NCBI GenBank assembly: GCA_030268105.1
Contig: BSDZ01000013.1
Location: 2,337,001 to 2,401,000 of the forward strand
Reading direction: 5' to 3'
Length of the DNA stretch: 64,000 bases
Source of the DNA: Volvox africanus
Lineage: Eukaryota > Chlorophyta > Chlorophyceae > Chlamydomonadales > Volvocaceae
The notes under the pieces: model-generated
The model's input: the letters and a program-made list of their open reading frames with translations, nothing else
What the model was told of the DNA's origin: nothing
Databases searched by the model: none
Position numbers and translations under genes: made by a program
In this document: one piece after another, positions 31,107-52,200 of the stretch
Layout: each line of letters opens with the position of its first letter
Numbering within the stretch: position 1 is the first letter of the stretch

Positions 31107-34100
31107 TTATGACTGAAGCTGCAGCATTAATAAGCCAACCGCTCGACAGCTGACCCTCAGCATATCCCATGGTGATCGCTGGGCGAACAGGCTTATCTTT
31201 CCACTCCCTCCATTCTCCCCATGCCATAAACCCGCAGCTCGCAGCATTACCTTACCTGTTCCCCGCAAGCCGCGCCGTGCACGCACCGCAGTCGCACCAC
31301 CTATGTCCGCATCCACATCAAAGTCATCAGGATTGAGATCGTTGTTCCTACGGGTACTTCTGCGGTTATTCCGGTGAGCATTGCGCGGCATGCCGTCCGG
31401 CCCTTCGGAGTTGGCAGTCACTCGCGCGTCAAAATTGTCAAACTCCTCGGCTTCCTCATGAGTCGTCTTCTGTTCGGTTTCAAGATCGGATGAGTCATCA
31501 TCATCGGTGCGGCTACGACCGCGACTGATGTGTCTTGATGATGGCCCCGGAGTCTCACCAAAGCCTTCTCCCACAGATGCCGGCTGTGCCCTTTGCGCCC
31601 GGCGGCGGACTTGCGCTCTACCACCCAGCCAGACCGTGATGCTGCACGGCGACGAGAAAGTTATACTAGGTGTCGGTGCCGGACTTAGGGTTTTACCAAT
31701 TCGAAGAGGTTTGGCTTATCAGGTTGGCATAATGATGGCAAAGAAAGGAGGCGCATTTATAAAAGTGAATCAACGCACGCGGGACACAAGATTTGGCCAT
31801 GTTTATAAACTTGGAAACGCAGAACACGGAACGGCCCGCCGCTAAGAATGTTGAATGGCCTCAGAAATGAGAGAGGTAATGCGGCATTTCTCGAGTGGTT
31901 ATGACAACGGGGCGCTTTTCTCTCACCAGCAAAGGATGATGCGATATAGAGGCTTCCCCGCCATGGCGGCGGGAGCACTCCGACGACGGCCATACACAAT
32001 TACTGAGTACAGCACGTGCGAGAATGTGCAATCCGGTAAATAGAAACCATATGATGGAAGTCAGGGGGTCAATGTTTGCATCCTGATCCCCATCCACACA
32101 GAGCGCTAAAAAGCCGAGCCAACGATATCCTATTAACCATGCTCCATGGCATACAGGATTGTCTGTGTGCCTTACTTGATGAGCAGCATCAGCAGCAGCG
32201 GCTCCACCACCAGCGTAAGCCACATGCCCAGACGCTCCCAAAGCCGTACGATCCACCAGTCCGGCTGCGGGAAGGTGGCGATACCGCCGTCCGTGATGAT
32301 GGGCTGGCGGCAGTTCGGACAGGTAAAGTTCTCGGAACCGCTTTGCTGAAGCCAGGCGCGCAGGCAAGACAGATGAAACACGTGGCCACATGGAAGCTGT
32401 TTCGCCACGTGTGCGATCTCGTCCAAACAGATGGAGCAGTCGATTGCTGTGCCGTCGCTGGGGCGCACGTCGCGGAAAGTAGTATCAAGGTGCTTCGTCG
32501 CTGCGCGGTACGACAGATGGCCGTTAAGCCGCCGTACCAGTGATAGCATCACACCGCGCATCTCCAGGAACAGCACAAAGTCCATCAGCTACGGATGGCA
32601 GCAGCAGTTCGGAACGCAATGGGATAAGTTGTATACACCGTAAAGAGAAGCATAAAATGCAGCCTGCGCTAATATTCTGTAATTTGACGGATGGAGCACA
32701 CAGTCACTATAGAAGGCAACCAGCGAGAACAACCGGGCAGGTCGCATAAACTTCTGCCAGATCATCGTGCCACCCGTTTTTCACCTGTGCATCCTTACAT
32801 GGAAGCGGAAGCCGTGAAGCGCCCACACGTGGCCATAGTGCACCAGAGTCACGGCGTGTATCAACACGTCTGCCACAAGCTCAGCGTGATATTGAAAGCT
32901 ACCCTTGCCAGACCAGCCCAAATCCCAGCCGCCGTCGGCATGAGCAGCCGTGGGGGCGGCTGTACCACCCGGCAGGTCGGCGTCCTGTGCCGTCCTGGTG
33001 GGCGGAGCTGAAGGGTCCACACCGCCCAGGTTCGAGTACCGATCCACCATGTTTACAGCTGTGTGATAAAGTTGCAGGTGAGTACAAAGATCGTACATAT
33101 TCGAATATATAGCAGTTATGTAAGGGCAGCGTACCAGTCGAAGTCTGAACTGTCGGGCGCTCTGAAATTATTGATCAAGGATTACACACCACATCAGATG
33201 GACGTCCTGAGGTGAGACTCATCATGGGGTGCACGTTGAGAGACATTGAACGAATTCCCCTTGAGCAACGACCACAGAATAGAGAACGAGACATGTCTTG
33301 AAGCAGTTGAAAATGGCGCTAAAACAACCTAGGATCAGCGGTTATAATCTCGGGGTTATAGTCTTGGGGAGGGCACGTTTCAACCACCAGTTGCCGCACG
33401 CATGCGGCTCCCAGCGGACGCGCCGTACGCACCACACCATACCACACACCGCAGCATACGCAATACATCACCGGTCGCACCGTATCGGAGCATGATCCTG
33501 AGACCCTCGATGGCGACCACGGCCGTGTCAAAGGCACACAGCAGAATTCGCGCGATGGAAGAGGCCCACATCATCCGCATCACCTGCGTGAAGTCAATGC
33601 CGCGCATGACAGCGACACAGGACGGACGAAGGATGGCGACAGTCGCCAGGGTTCATGAGGCACACGGGTCACACGTGACACGAGACATAAGCGCCAATGC
33701 AGGCTGTGTGTTCAAAGCCGTGCAGTCACGCGGAAAACGCTGTTGCGATGAAATTTGGGTTATGCGCGGGTGCAATGACAGGTAGCCGGCATAATCCCAT
33801 AGATACATGTCAAAATACCAGCTCCGCAACCTGGGGTCCATTGTCCACGTCCCCACTACCCAAGCCCCGCATGTGCCGATGGCGCTTTATGGTGGTACAA
33901 GCCCCACCATAAATGCCGCCGCATTGCAAATCATCATCAGGAGCAATAAGCATACCCCGCGGGCGTGACGACCCGGTTGGCCCCCTGCACGGGAGGTTGA
34001 GCGCACAATGAGGACCCATTGGGCCGCGCAGAGAGCATTCGAATGTCAGTAAGGGGCTGCAGAGGAATTCTCACCTTCGGAAATCAGAAAACAAATCGGC

Positions 34101-35482
34101 AGGTAGAGATCTGGGTCAGAAATCTGATGTCGGGAAGCGAGGCATTGTTGACCACAACCTCCCCAACTGGATTTTCAATTCAAACCTTTTGTAATTTATG
34201 TGGTCCATTGGGACAATGGTAAATGTGACATTTCTCTTAAAGAGCAAATGCCAACTAGTACTGGCCAAAAGGCTACTGGCTCGCTAACATGTTTTGCCCC
34301 TCCCTGCACCCACCCGGCATGGAGGTCAGGGACTCCAGTCGGTCCTTGGCCGCCCCCACGAACCCGCGCAAGTATGCGACCACTGCAAGCCTGACGAACC
34401 ACATAACATTGACGGCATTGGGACGCGCACGCGTGGGAATTTCAAGAGCAGGACGTCGTACGTGAGGATTTAGTGCAGAGAAGTAGGCATCAGGACTGCA
34501 TATAGCTGAAAGAGAGAGATTGCGAATAGGTTGGTTTCAAAGAGTTCGGGGTCTCAAGTGAAAAGTCCATGACTCTCCGACTTATGAACCTACCCTTTTG
34601 GAGGGATGACCTAAATTGGCCATACTCAGACGCTGGATTCAGGCGCTGGGAGAGAATGCAACTTTGTTCCCATATATCTCTGGCCACCTCAGGGTTCGGC
34701 GGATTTCGCCTGAAACGCCTGAAAACGTGCGATTGTGATTTATATGCCCTCCCCATAACTGCGCCCCGTAAACCCCACCACCAGCTCTGTAAGCGGACAA
34801 TGGCTTTCAGGTGAGCGAATGGCCACCGGCACGTGCTCACCACGCAAGCCACCCAGCCATGTCTCTTACGTCGGGCTGAATAACCACTCTAACGATAACA
34901 ATTTTGTGCATTATGCACTTGAACAGACGCTGTTGAAGCCGATGCGTCTCAAGGGCGGAGAGCCGCCCGAGGAACAGGGTCTGAGGAAGGTGGTTTGAAA
35001 GGGAAGGGGGTTGCCTACGGTAAGGAAGCCAAGGACCTGAAATGCCGTCCGGTTTTTCGGGCGCCTAAATAGCCGTGGAAAAGATCCTTACCGACGTGCA
35101 GAGTGCTATCAAGCCAAACACACTACAGCAGAAGTTGAGCAGTACACATACAGTCAGCTCGTCGGCCAGCAGGGCTTCAGCATCTTGAACAAGAGCACCC
35201 CACGTCCTGGAATATCAGCATGTTTACGATGTCCGAGGTGCGCGGAGACGGGGTCGGTCAGGATTTGCGAAAGAAATCGGCCTATTCTCGGCCATAATAA
35301 CAGCAACAGTTCTTAGAGGTCCTCTTTAGTAAAATTGATAAGGCTGGAGGCTCCCACCTTTCCCGTGGCGACGTTATGTTGCGCAGAGACCATGCCGTTG
35401 ATACACACGCCGTTCCAAAGTGAATCCCAAAAAGCTGAGGCCAGGTGCTGCGCTGATGATGGTGCTGATCTTGTTGCGGCAT
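31107..35482 (-). CDS. RIN2/AMFR-like multi-span membrane RING-H2 E3 ubiquitin ligase
   Basis: Exons: 35482-35358, 35206-35092, 34980-34841, 34390-34314, 33984-33908, 33583-33481, 33058-32799, 32588-32176, 31641-31107; all phases agree, giving about 614 residues. Several hydrophobic helices precede the RING, for example ADELTVCVLLNFCCSVFGLI, AWLAVVAYLRGF and GVCLLLLMMICNAAAFM. Blocks shared with plant RIN2/RIN3 and animal AMFR (gp78) include AAKDRLESL, HGFRFHLMDFVLFLEMRG and RAATKHLDTTF. The RING-H2 at about 350-392 has C-x2-C, CGH-x2-H-x2-C and CPNC. A further hydrophobic helix follows it (LGMWLTLVVEPLLLMLLI). The tail is acidic, Asp/Glu-rich and disordered. Relatives work in ER-associated degradation and, in plants, in immune signalling. 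I saw no CUE domain. The exon ending at 33908 could end at 33899 instead, and the last exon could lose its end through a GTAAGG donor at 31255. Confidence 0.8.
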
Positions 35483-38474
35483 CGTTTGTGACTTTGTCTA
35501 GTATGCTTGAGCGAACGTTGACGCACTCACATAGGTGTACCAACTGCCAGGGTAAACATCGGATGCATGTTTCAGGCTGCGCACAAGTGTAAGGGATTTA
35601 TTAAGGGTTTGTGCAAGAAACCATGGATTCCGCGCGTGCGGCCGGTGTAATTGCCGCCAGGTAGGTGCCACATGTCCTTGATCTCAAGGAAAAGGCAGGG
35701 ATGTCGCCCTTCAAACTGCACTAATGCCTGACACAGTGCCAGTCTAAAAGAATGGACAAGACTAAAATGCTCGGCCTGCCGTACCAGATAACTGAAGAAG
35801 AGTCATAATCTCATAAACTCATAATCCAGACTGCTAACTCACTCATTTTACAAATTAAAAGATACATATTGCGAGAGACAACAAGGATGTATCTGGGACG
35901 AGCCGCACGAAGTTCCCATGCACTTGCTGCAGCTGGGGCCGTGTGTGTTGGGATTGGAAGGGCGCCGCCGATTCAAAGCACCAACTCGGTTTCAGCCTTA
36001 TAATTCAAACCAACCATTCCAAGGTAAACCTAAACAGCTACTCAAACCGTCCCCGCTTTCCCTGAACCCCAACATGGCGAGTGGCATCAGAGGAACGGCC
36101 AAGATCCGCGGAGCTACGGATCTGACCCAGCACCGATGTAAACTCATCGAATCCCTACCGGGCAGCTGCGTAGAGAGCTCCACGGTGGAACCTGTGGTTC
36201 ATCTCCCCGTCATAGAATCCCGTCCAGCGCCACCTGTGAGCCGCTGGACCTAGGCCCAGGGTGCAGAGCTGCTCAGCGGCTCTTCCTTAAACGCCGAAAG
36301 ATTAGGTTAAAGGGAACGGAAGAGATGATTACGGGCCTGGAAATCCTCTACGTCCGGCTGACTAGCCCGCCGTGTGTAGAGGGCCAGAGTGCGGGGAAAA
36401 CTCTGAGCAGCACATGTAGAATTGCTTTCAAGTTAGACAGCAGGGGCGCGCTGGACACGTGATGTCTTAGTGCCCCGCTCACAGAAACAGAGGCACTAAA
36501 GACCCTGAGTCTGCTCCCAGGGTGGCGGCAGGGGAAGCCTCCAGTCTGCCTTGTCAAGGGAGTCAGGATGGCAAAAATTGTCTAGGGACGGATTTTTCAC
36601 GTCCTACCCCCGATAGTTGCTGGGGAACATAAACTGAACACACAGCAAATCCCGGAGGTCAGAAGACTACCTGCCACACCAGTCAAGGATGTGGCCTGGT
36701 CCAGCTGATACTGGCACAGGTGGCCATACTTGTCCTCTGACATGGGCACTGCTGATACCTATTCATAGCCACCCACCATCTGGAGGCGGGTGTATTCCGT
36801 ACGGTAGCCATAGACTCATCCACTTGTTTCCACAGGGGTTGCCGCTTCAGTTGCCCAGTCCGATGGGCCAACACGACCGGCACGTGAGAACCACCCACTT
36901 AATGCATTTCAGCACGCCTTTCACTGTCTGGGTTCCAGCCGCTTCCTGCTTACGGCCAGGGTGGTTAGGCAACCACTTACAGGTCTTCTGGGCTAGCTTC
37001 GCGCAAGGTGCCCTATCCTCGGTGCACGAAAGCCACGACTGCAGTTCAAAGCAGTAGCTGCATCCTGCCGCTCCTGGGTATTGTCTGCGAGGGCCTGGTC
37101 CATCACAACTTGGGCCCGGAAGTGACAGCCACGCCATTGTATTTTGATTCCTGATAACAAATCCAATCATATCATCATTAAACGCATTGGAGAGGATGAA
37201 ACGGTCAGAATCCAGTGGGCGATGGACACGCACCCAACCACACACCCAGGAGAGCACAGTAGGAAAAACTGGAGCGTAACGATAAGAAACCTGGGATAAC
37301 TCGCTGGCCGTGTGGGGGCCCCTTTAGGTCGTTCACTTTGACCACTCACCCTCCCGTCGGGGTCTAGATAGGTGGAACGTGGGTACGGGTTAGCCAAGCG
37401 CTAATGGGCGCATACCCAAACTCACTATAGCCTGAGTAGGGCAGAGAGTTTAAGCTTTAGGAACGAGTGCTCATGTTGTGTCGTAGCGTACGCCTCCCAT
37501 GCGGCAGTGAAGGCTCGTGAACCGTTCCAGTGTTTCTCCTTATGTTAACATCAAACCCGGGTGAACCGGTTATCCAAATTGAAGTGCCATGATGGAAAGT
37601 GCCCAAAGGAACGGTTGACCAGTATTAACAGCAGGCCAGGCGAAAGTCAACCTCTCAACACCCTCCTGGTTGGACGCACAGTCCCTCGTGAGGCCTGGAC
37701 GTGAGGTGGAAGCTACTTTGCGCTGCAGGACTCCCCGTCCCGCTGGGCTTAAGGGGCACACTAACTTTGCACCACTTCACGCGATATCGTTTCTGCCAAA
37801 GTGGTAGAATTTTTCGACGTCTGGTTTATGGACCATTCTTTGTCCCGACCTTCGCTATACTGACTTACTCCTGGGCGAATACGTTTCCTGCAAACTTTTG
37901 CATTAAGGGAATATTAGGGCAATTGGAATCGACCGTTAGGACAGTTGGGCCATGTTGACGTAGGACTTACACCCACCCGGACACATTCCAAGGTGAACGT
38001 GCATCAAGAATGGCCAAGTCAACCCCGGGATCTAACGTTCTTCATACATGGCTGATCCATAGCTTCCGCAGACCCGGCACAGTGGTGCATCTCGGTCCCA
38101 AGGACTGTGTGGTCAATTCACAGCTAGCGGGAACACACATGCGCGCGCACACATACATCCTTAAGCGCGTTAGGGTCACATGGTGCCTTACCCAGGTCTT
38201 CACAGAGCAAAATTTGTCGGTCGCCAATGTGAGATGCAGTGCCACTGAACAAACACCACCTAGGAACCACACACATTGCCTGTGCTGAGCCATATCCAAG
38301 AATCTGAGAAGTGCCTCATCCAACCGGCCCGACGGCGACACGGCGACACGGCCTCCAACTAGATAGTCCCGAAAGAGTTCCGAAAGAAAGCATTGCACAC
38401 ATACCGGCCACAGAATGCAACTGGGTGCGTAGCTGCTCATCCCGCGTCCTCTCATTCTGCCTGCCCCTTATCTC
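35483..38474. other. Intergenic, about 3 kb, no gene recognised
   Basis: No exon chain with recognisable motifs on either strand. A minus-strand frame near 37257-36850 (with FNDDMIGFVIRNQN and then a Cys-rich run) is mildly protein-like but has no partner exons or family; it may be a mobile-element remnant. Promoter sequence for the RING ligase should lie just above 35482. Confidence 0.35.
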
Positions 38475-47352
<8,878 letters not shown>

Positions 47353-49276
47353 GTCCACGTTAGCTCGCCACCTATATGGTAATCTGAACCTCTGGAGTAC
47401 AAACTTTGGAAACCCTTAAAAGGACTTCCTTTGATGATCTCGCTTTGACTCCCGACATCTAATCTAGCTTGGGTAGCGGTGAAAGGGGGGTCGTCTCCCT
47501 ACCGCAATAGGGATCTCTTACTGTTCTGTAAACGAATGTTGTCGTCTACAGAACGGTGCGTCCGCACAAAAAGGCACTTCGCGTCCGGCCCAAAAAGGAT
47601 AGGTGCGCCTATAACACTAACCTTGTTACGTCATCTTCAGCTACTCAATATAATATAATTAGACAAGAGGTTTGAAACTATGAAAGCGTACTCTTTTGCG
47701 CCATGAGACCTCGCCGATATTGCCAACCTAGAAACCTCCCCCTGCTTGACGAGCGACCCTGAAATGCTTTGGAAGGATTCCACATCCGAATACATAGAAT
47801 TACTCCTAAAAGAACTTCCACGCGTCGGGCCCCTTAACGCTGGCCAGCTTGATGGCAACAATTAACTTCTTGCAGCCCGTCTTGGTGAATTCCAAGGGCC
47901 GTGAGTAAAGGGGTTAATCTTGGCAAAAGTTCTCCGGCGGCGTGATGCCTTGCTGATTGTATTTACACCAGATGCTGCCAGCAACAACAGCAACCATCTC
48001 CTCCAGGCGCCCCAGATCGGATCGCAGCAGATAACCACTCCGCATCATAGGTAACAACGAGCTCAGCCTTTTCCTCGAGTGCGTGCTGTAGAAACAAGCA
48101 CTGCTCGGACTGCGTTGCAAACAGCTCCAGCTGGACTTGTGCGTAGTGCGTAGCCGGCAGCTGCTCCGAGACACGCTCACAAGGTGCGTACACGTCGTGC
48201 CCATCAGGGACGTTCTCCTTGCCGTGGGGTTTCGCGTACGGGAATTGCGACATGAATTCCAGCACCACCCGTGCTGGTGTCTCATTCGCTGCTTGTACTA
48301 GCAGCAGTCCTTCTGGTGAGGCGCTAAGGGCTGGCCAGTTGGGTAACCGGCCACTTATTTTGCCGTCAGGAAGGACGATAGCTTCCTACAGTGCCGAACA
48401 GCAGGCAGAAACTGCGCTGGGATGGTTTTGTGGTGCTTTGGCACCCTCGGTGATAGGTGACAGCTCCTGACGGTCTGCCTCAAGTTTGTGGCGGTCAGGG
48501 TTTCCTGCATCTCCCTGCCAAGTACTGGCTGGGCTGATTAAGTCTGGTTGGTTAGTCAGGCCTAATTAGGTTTAATTAGCCCTTTATTAGCCCAGCAATT
48601 GTTGGCATGGTCTCTAGGGGCCTCTGGTTGGGATTGGGGAGCCTCTCATCAACCTTGTTCTGGTTTGATTGTAGGAAGTTTTCACCCCTGTGCGAAGAGT
48701 GAAGTACAAATACTTTGCGGGTTTTGGAATGGGATTGTATTTTCCTACTTTGCCTAACCTGTCACGAAGTTTCTCAACGAGAGCTTGCAGCTCCACACAT
48801 GAGATATGACATCGGTCACGTCGAAAGAACGCTTCAACTTCGCGCTGCGACGTGACTCAGTCGGCAACTTAAGTCCTCAATGCTTATAGTTCTTAGGGCC
48901 TCTGTATTGAGCCTTTGTAGGCGGATACAACAGAGATACAACAAAAGGAAGATGAATGACAGTAACATTACAGGGAGCATAATTATTCAAATGACAAATT
49001 TTCTTTGAGACAAGACTGCAGGATGGCGGCGGCATTTAGGTGACGAAAAGGTCGAGGGGGGTCAGGGTTGGACATAAACCGTACATATGTACGGAGAGGC
49101 ACACAGCGGACATCCTGGACTTCATTCAGCCCAGGGTAGGTTGTTTATTGTACCATCCTATTGCGCTGGATGTGTTGGCACATCCCTGCATCGCTGTCTT
49201 CTCGGGATTGCACGAGAGCATTCACTGCCCTGCACTCTTTAATCACGCATGTCGGCTCACGTAGTCGACTCGTCGG
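47353..49276. other. Intergenic between AFG2 and the HET-like gene
   Basis: It should hold the AFG2 promoter and the 3' UTR of the HET-like gene. Apart from the possible exonuclease remnant at 47963-48268, no recognisable gene was seen. A stretch near 48520-48600 is rich in TTAATTAG/TAGCCC words. Confidence 0.4.
47963..48268 (-). pseudogene. Possible YqaJ-like exonuclease remnant
   Basis: The minus-strand frame contains HYAQVQLELFATQSEQCLF, which resembles the motif III region of YqaJ/lambda-type exonucleases (a His/Tyr-x-x-Gln-Val-Gln core with the conserved Gln, then a hydrophobic strand). The upstream piece YAKPHGKENVPDGHDVYAP is compatible with the substrate-binding part. The fragment has no start, no catalytic Asp/Glu-x-Lys segment in view and no partner exons. 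In algae such fragments usually derive from mobile elements or integrated DNA viruses. This is only a resemblance. Confidence 0.27.
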
Positions 49277-52200
49277 TTACTCTGACGGGGTTACGAAGCC
49301 CTTGCTGACTGCACGGATAGGCGTCGTTAAAGTTTGCCTCCCAATGTTCCTCAAGTTGGACAGCAGTGACGACAGCGCGCTTTTGTTCACATCCACCACC
49401 ATCATGACCTGCAAGGCGGGGGGCGCAAGGTGTTGTGAAAGAAACACGCAATTTCCAGCCAGGAAAAAGTGTAGCCGTCGCACTTCGGACGCGAGATTAA
49501 GTATCCGTCCACCAGCATATACATACCAAAAACTGAACAAGACAGGTGACTGGCGTAATAGAGGGCACGGAACGGGGCCGTGCATCAGGCGCATAAATAC
49601 CCAACACATGCAACGGGTTGTGTGGTCAGCAGTGCCAGCCCCAAGGTTGCGTTCGACCCAGTCGGTGACCACGCACAGCCCTCATATACCCTAACCCCAA
49701 ATCGCATAACGGCGGCTTCCTGACCTGGCCAGTGGTGGGTACCGACTGATTGCGGGGGATGCCCAGAATGATCATGGCGGGGTTTTGCAGACCTCCGCCT
49801 GATACGACCACTACGGCTGCGCCCTCGGGGTCCAACCCGAGGTCTGTGGAAGATAGGGGGGGGGGGTTGCAGTTGGGAGGGGTGCAACTGGACGGAGTGC
49901 ATTGGGGCGTGCGGGTGCATTTGATACGATGCCATGCATACGCCAGGAGGTCAGATACAACAGGTTCCGCATGATGCGAAGAGTCAAGCAAAGCAATAAC
50001 CGAAAAGAGCAGTCAAGAGTAAGCAAGGATATTGTTATGGCTCTAATGGCTCTGGTCCAGCAGTACATATGGGGCGCCAAGAGTACCTTGCCCTCCCATG
50101 TAATCCTTGGATTGAATCCGAGGATTGGATTACAGGAAACCACTTACTTGGGTTCCTCCAGCTTTCCAGGCCCCATTGCACCGACAGGCGGAACACCTCA
50201 TCGGTACCAATCGCGTCGCGGATTGATTTCCAGGGGCCCTCGCCCCAGTACTTAGGCTGACCCGGGTGTGGCGCCACCACCGACAACTCCACCTTCATGT
50301 CCCGGGACGAACCCGACGAGAAGAGGCTGCCCCAGGAGGACTTCAGGAAGCTGTTGATAACGTTGTCGGGGTGGGATGGGGGGGCGGTGAGGTGCAGGGT
50401 ACCACCAGTACCAGGAATCTGCGGGGAAGAGACAGGCGACACATCGCAGCACAGCGTTATAAAGCAGTGGCCGCATCGATCGACACATTGTCACACACAC
50501 TCAATGTACTGACACCGCATGCTCACACGTGGCACCCACACACTCACACAAATACACACACAAGCACGCATTGTTTCGCTCTCTCCATCACTACATGTTC
50601 CAAACTTCGTTTCTTTCCGAGTTCTGAGTTCTAACAGGCGAACCCCTGATCCCCTGGTGCTTAGGCCTCATCAGGGTGTTTATCGAAGACGCACCAAAAC
50701 CCACCTCCACAGAGTAGTTGGGGGTGGCCCCGTGCATGGCCTTGCTATCCTTCAAGTTGCGGCGGGGTTCCAGGAGATCCAAACCCCGGGCCTCGCTGCT
50801 GGGGCTGTTGTAGATTCGGACGGACCATCTGCAGGGTGGAGGGCATAGGTCCCCAGGTATGGACCGGAGGAGGAGAGGAAGTTCAATGCGGAGTATGAAG
50901 GCGGTGCTGTTGGTCTTTAAATGGTTGCTGCCGGCGGTCCGGACCCGCACAGACGGACATACGCAGATGGACATGCGCCACTAGGCCTGTGTGGTTCGCA
51001 ATACATCCGTTGCCTGTGAAGCGACCTTATCTTGAGGCAGGGACGATCTTGAAACGTCATTCGTATCGTACCCTTTCTTCCATGATCACAGCGAAGTGTA
51101 ACTGTCTTCCAAGGCAGCGGCATCCATATAAGCGACGCAGCTCGCCAGCAGCTCTGGAACATCACTCTATTTCATCACACACTCACACACACACCGCCCT
51201 CTGCCTTACACCGCCGCCCCAGCTAACTGGATCTTTTTTGATGGCCCGAACCCTGTCATCCTCGTTTCGCCATCCGTCTCAATCCTCCGATAGGGCTCAG
51301 GTGCCTACTTCACCGCCGTACTTACCTCCAGCTGCTCTGCGACTCCAGCAAGCTGTACGCCCAGGCCACCGAGGCTTGCACAAGATGGCGGGCCTGCACA
51401 CCCTGAGTGGCCTGCTTCCAGCCGTTGTAATCGATAAGAGGCACCAGCGCCAGCACACGATCTTCCGGCAGGAAGGAGCGAGCGCTCTGAATCTGTGGTT
51501 GAACCGAACGGCAATGGGCGGGAGGGGAAGAGGGGATGACACCAAACACTGCGGATGTGCGTATCAGAGAAGGGATAGCGATAGCGTAAAAAAATGAATA
51601 AAAACGTGAAGCTAGCGGAGCATTGGGCAGGGAGGGCTACATGTGCACAGCTGGACGCCGCACATCTTCATGTACGGACGTCGCTTGCCGTACGTGTGAG
51701 AACACTAGCCAGCGCTACAGGCAGGGTAGAAGACCCCAGGAGAAAGAAAAGGAAAATGACTTATATGTATATGCTTTTCCATCTCATTCTTTGCGGGCAA
51801 TCGTAACATAACCTGACAACAACTGCTACCCATAGCATTTAATGTGAATCAATCAAGCGCTGCGTGTCGCCCAAACCCACATCCATCCACTTGAAGACAG
51901 CCAATCATGACTCCATTTTCCGGGATGGATATGGTCCCCTACCGGCCTCATGCATCGACAGACGACATAGAGTGCCGCATGTGACCTGCATAGAGTCGTC
52001 ACCGGCATCCAGCTATCCCGCGCGTTCTTTTGTTAGTAGTATTCTGTTCATCCATTTGCCGTACACAAACCTGGTGGTTGTTGAGCACCACAAAGGCCTT
52101 TGCCGCGCCGCCGCTCGCCTTCTTGATGTCGTTGACGAGGCCGTTGCGGTCCATGGTGATCCACATCAGGTCCTTGGAGATCACGGCCAGGTAAGCGATG

